The notes below the pieces were generated by a model. The model had not been told where the DNA came from, did not search any database, and saw only the letters and a list, made by a program, of their open reading frames with translations. This document shows positions 62,653 through 64,000 of a DNA stretch of 64,000 bases, one piece after another. The position numbers and the translations under genes are program-made. The DNA is taken from NCBI GenBank assembly GCA_964394085.1, contig CAYMWF010000011.1, positions 27,926 through 91,925 on the forward strand, given 5' to 3'. How positions within the stretch are numbered: position 1 is the first letter of the stretch; each line of letters starts with the position of its first letter. Source of the DNA: CAYMWF01 sp964394085 [NCBI: uncultured Gemmatimonadota bacterium]. Its GTDB lineage: Bacteria > GCA-2686955 > CAYMWF01.

Positions 62653-63771
62653 ATGGCCAGACACTTGAATCAGCTGAAACTGGGCGGACTCGAACAATTC
62701 GCAACCAGCTTCCGCGCCGATTTCCGATTCGGCCCCATCAATATCCTGATTCTGGTCGCCTTCGTCCTTGCCGGCCTGATCGCTCATATCACCGTATTCG
62801 CTTTTGAGCTGGATTCGGTCATCCTGATGATGGCGCTGGCGCTCGGCCTCGCAGTGAGTTTCCGCCTCGTGCAGATATGGGAAGGGGTTCTCGTATTGAC
62901 GACCAGCGCCGGTCTCGGAACCTATCTGTTCCACCGCCCCGAGAGCTGGATACTGGTGACCGCGATAGTCGCCGCAGGCCTTGTCGCGCCGTGCATACAG
63001 GTGGCGTACCAGTGGGAAAAGGCGATCATCCTCAGGTTCGGCAAGTTCCGCACCATTCGGAGCAGCGGCCTTTTCACGGTTCTGCCTGTAATCGACAAGG
63101 TCGCCAACTACGTGGATCAGCGGATCAGGGTGACCGATTTCAGGGCCGAAACCACGCTCACGCAGGACACCGTTCCGGTGAATGTCGATGCTATCGCATT
63201 CTGGATGGTCTGGGATGCTGAAAAGTGCGTGCTCGAGGTGGAAAACTATATCGAAGCCGTGACGTTATCGGCTCAGACCGCTCTCCGGGACGCCATCGGG
63301 AAACATGAGCTGGGCGAGATGCTGTCGCACCGGGACAAGCTCGGCTCCGAAATTCAGCAGGTCCTCGAAGGAAAAACAGCCGCGTGGGGTATTACCGTGC
63401 AGTCCGTTGAAATCCGCGACATCATCATCCCGAAAGCTCTCGAGGACGCAATGAGCCGAAAAGCCCAGGCCGAAAGGGAGCGCCAGTCCCGCATCATCCT
63501 GGGAACCGCTGAAACCGAGATCGCCGAAAAATTCGCTGCGGCATCGGTCCACTACAAGAACAATCCCGCGGCGCTTCACCTGCGGGCGATGAACATGGTC
63601 TTCGAAGGCCTGAAACAAAAAGGCTCGATGATAATAGTGCCGAGCACGGCCGTAGAAACCATGGGGCTCGGCGCCATGGGCGGCCTGACCGCATTCGACC
63701 GGATACTGGGAGATCAAACCGGCGACGACACTCCCCCGGCGACCGACAGCAAAACCAGCGCCACAAGCTGA
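62653..63771 (+). CDS. SPFH/band 7 (slipin-like) membrane protein
   Basis: 372 residues. The first 105 contain three or so hydrophobic segments (INILILVAFVLAGLIAHITV, VILMMALALGLAVSFRLV, WILVTAIVAAGLVAPCIQVA). The SPFH domain follows with EKAIILRFGKFRTIRSSGLF, VLPVIDKVANYVDQRIRVTD, QDTVPVNVDAIAFWMVWDAE and the flotillin-like helix SRKAQAERERQSRIILGTAE. Slipins have one N-terminal hairpin. The extra segments are an addition. The ATG at 62653 follows AAAAAGGAGATAGAAAA. With the GntR gene it forms a likely envelope-stress unit. Confidence 0.88.
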   Translation: MARHLNQLKLGGLEQFATSFRADFRFGPINILILVAFVLAGLIAHITVFAFELDSVILMMALALGLAVSFRLVQIWEGVLVLTTSAGLGTYLFHRPESWILVTAIVAAGLVAPCIQVAYQWEKAIILRFGKFRTIRSSGLFTVLPVIDKVANYVDQRIRVTDFRAETTLTQDTVPVNVDAIAFWMVWDAEKCVLEVENYIEAVTLSAQTALRDAIGKHELGEMLSHRDKLGSEIQQVLEGKTAAWGITVQSVEIRDIIIPKALEDAMSRKAQAERERQSRIILGTAETEIAEKFAAASVHYKNNPAALHLRAMNMVFEGLKQKGSMIIVPSTAVETMGLGAMGGLTAFDRILGDQTGDDTPPATDSKTSATS

Positions 63772-64000
63772 ACCAGAAAGTGACGGGAATGTTTTGCTCT
63801 TTTACCACGTGGGAAAAAAAGAAGGGGACGGACCCTAAAAGGGAATTGCTTTATACTTCACTTTTCCCCCGTCAGACTGAGTCAAAAGTCATCATGTCGT
63901 CAGGAACCGTTTGGAAGCCCATGGATACAAACCCCTGGGGCAGGCGGGGAAGGGAGCGCCTTCCCGCCCTGAGGAGCACGCTGCGTCATCCGGCTCCACT
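63772..64000. other. Intergenic end of window
   Basis: No gene is visible. The region includes TACCACGTGGGA (63803-63814) and AAGGGGACGGACCCT (63823-63837), like the GGGGACAG string at 32861. Confidence 0.4.

Overview
The window is 64 kb of a moderately GC-rich bacterial chromosome. It carries dense housekeeping genes on both strands, broken up by secreted repeat proteins and repeat-rich intergenic stretches. No rRNA, phage block or CRISPR array is visible. Two features suggest, without proving, an uncultured lineage of the FCB superphylum (Eisenbacteria/Krumholzibacteria-like): the GlmU-like fused sugar-nucleotide enzyme at 21931, and several secreted parallel beta-helix proteins with the ending YSDVQGGW..GNID..P.

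Layout. 1-6.2 kb: tail of a propeller-like protein, a dihydropyrimidine-dehydrogenase-like Fe-S flavoprotein, an SsnA-type amidohydrolase and an RCK potassium channel. 6.3-14.6 kb: a GNAT-YoaP protein, a radical SAM protein, the cysteine peptidase PepC, an S51-type peptidase, and an overlapping esterase/ATP-grasp pair, separated by three families of intergenic repeats. 14.7-28.4 kb: membrane and surface proteins (YfhO-like, secreted propeller, GT39-TPR, TPR lipoprotein), the GlmU-like enzyme, RidA, PurC, an NSS transporter with its 32-residue MetS-like partner, a SpoU methylase and endonuclease III. 28.7-36.2 kb: secreted proteins, including a beta-helix gene cleanly split by an IS3-family element with a perfect 4-bp target duplication, and an intact paralogue beside it. 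36.4-43.3 kb: a co-directional run of sigma-like factor, HxxxCxxC/TPR protein, TPR-CHAT protease, secreted protein and methyltransferase. 43.3-51.9 kb: lipoprotein-type PCMT, tandem-ACT protein, GuaB, a double-receiver/HisKA protein, an aminotransferase coupled to an ACT-like protein, and RlmN. 52.0-58.7 kb: a classical tRNA(CAU)-tilS-hpt-ftsH-folP-cdaA string, all on the minus strand. 58.9-63.8 kb: DUF362 ferredoxin-like protein, a secreted protein, a DUF3795 protein, and a YtrA-type GntR regulator with an SPFH protein downstream of a palindromic operator.

The best candidate for an undescribed system is the sigma-like / zinc-motif TPR / TPR-CHAT operon. It has the same kinds of parts as the Craspase signalling branch (TPR-CHAT protease, cleavable regulator, sigma factor) but no CRISPR effector. 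The clearest sequence-level event is the IS insertion: removing the element and one ATAC copy restores a 361-codon open frame. Coordinates were counted by hand. Family names come from recognised motifs, not from searches.
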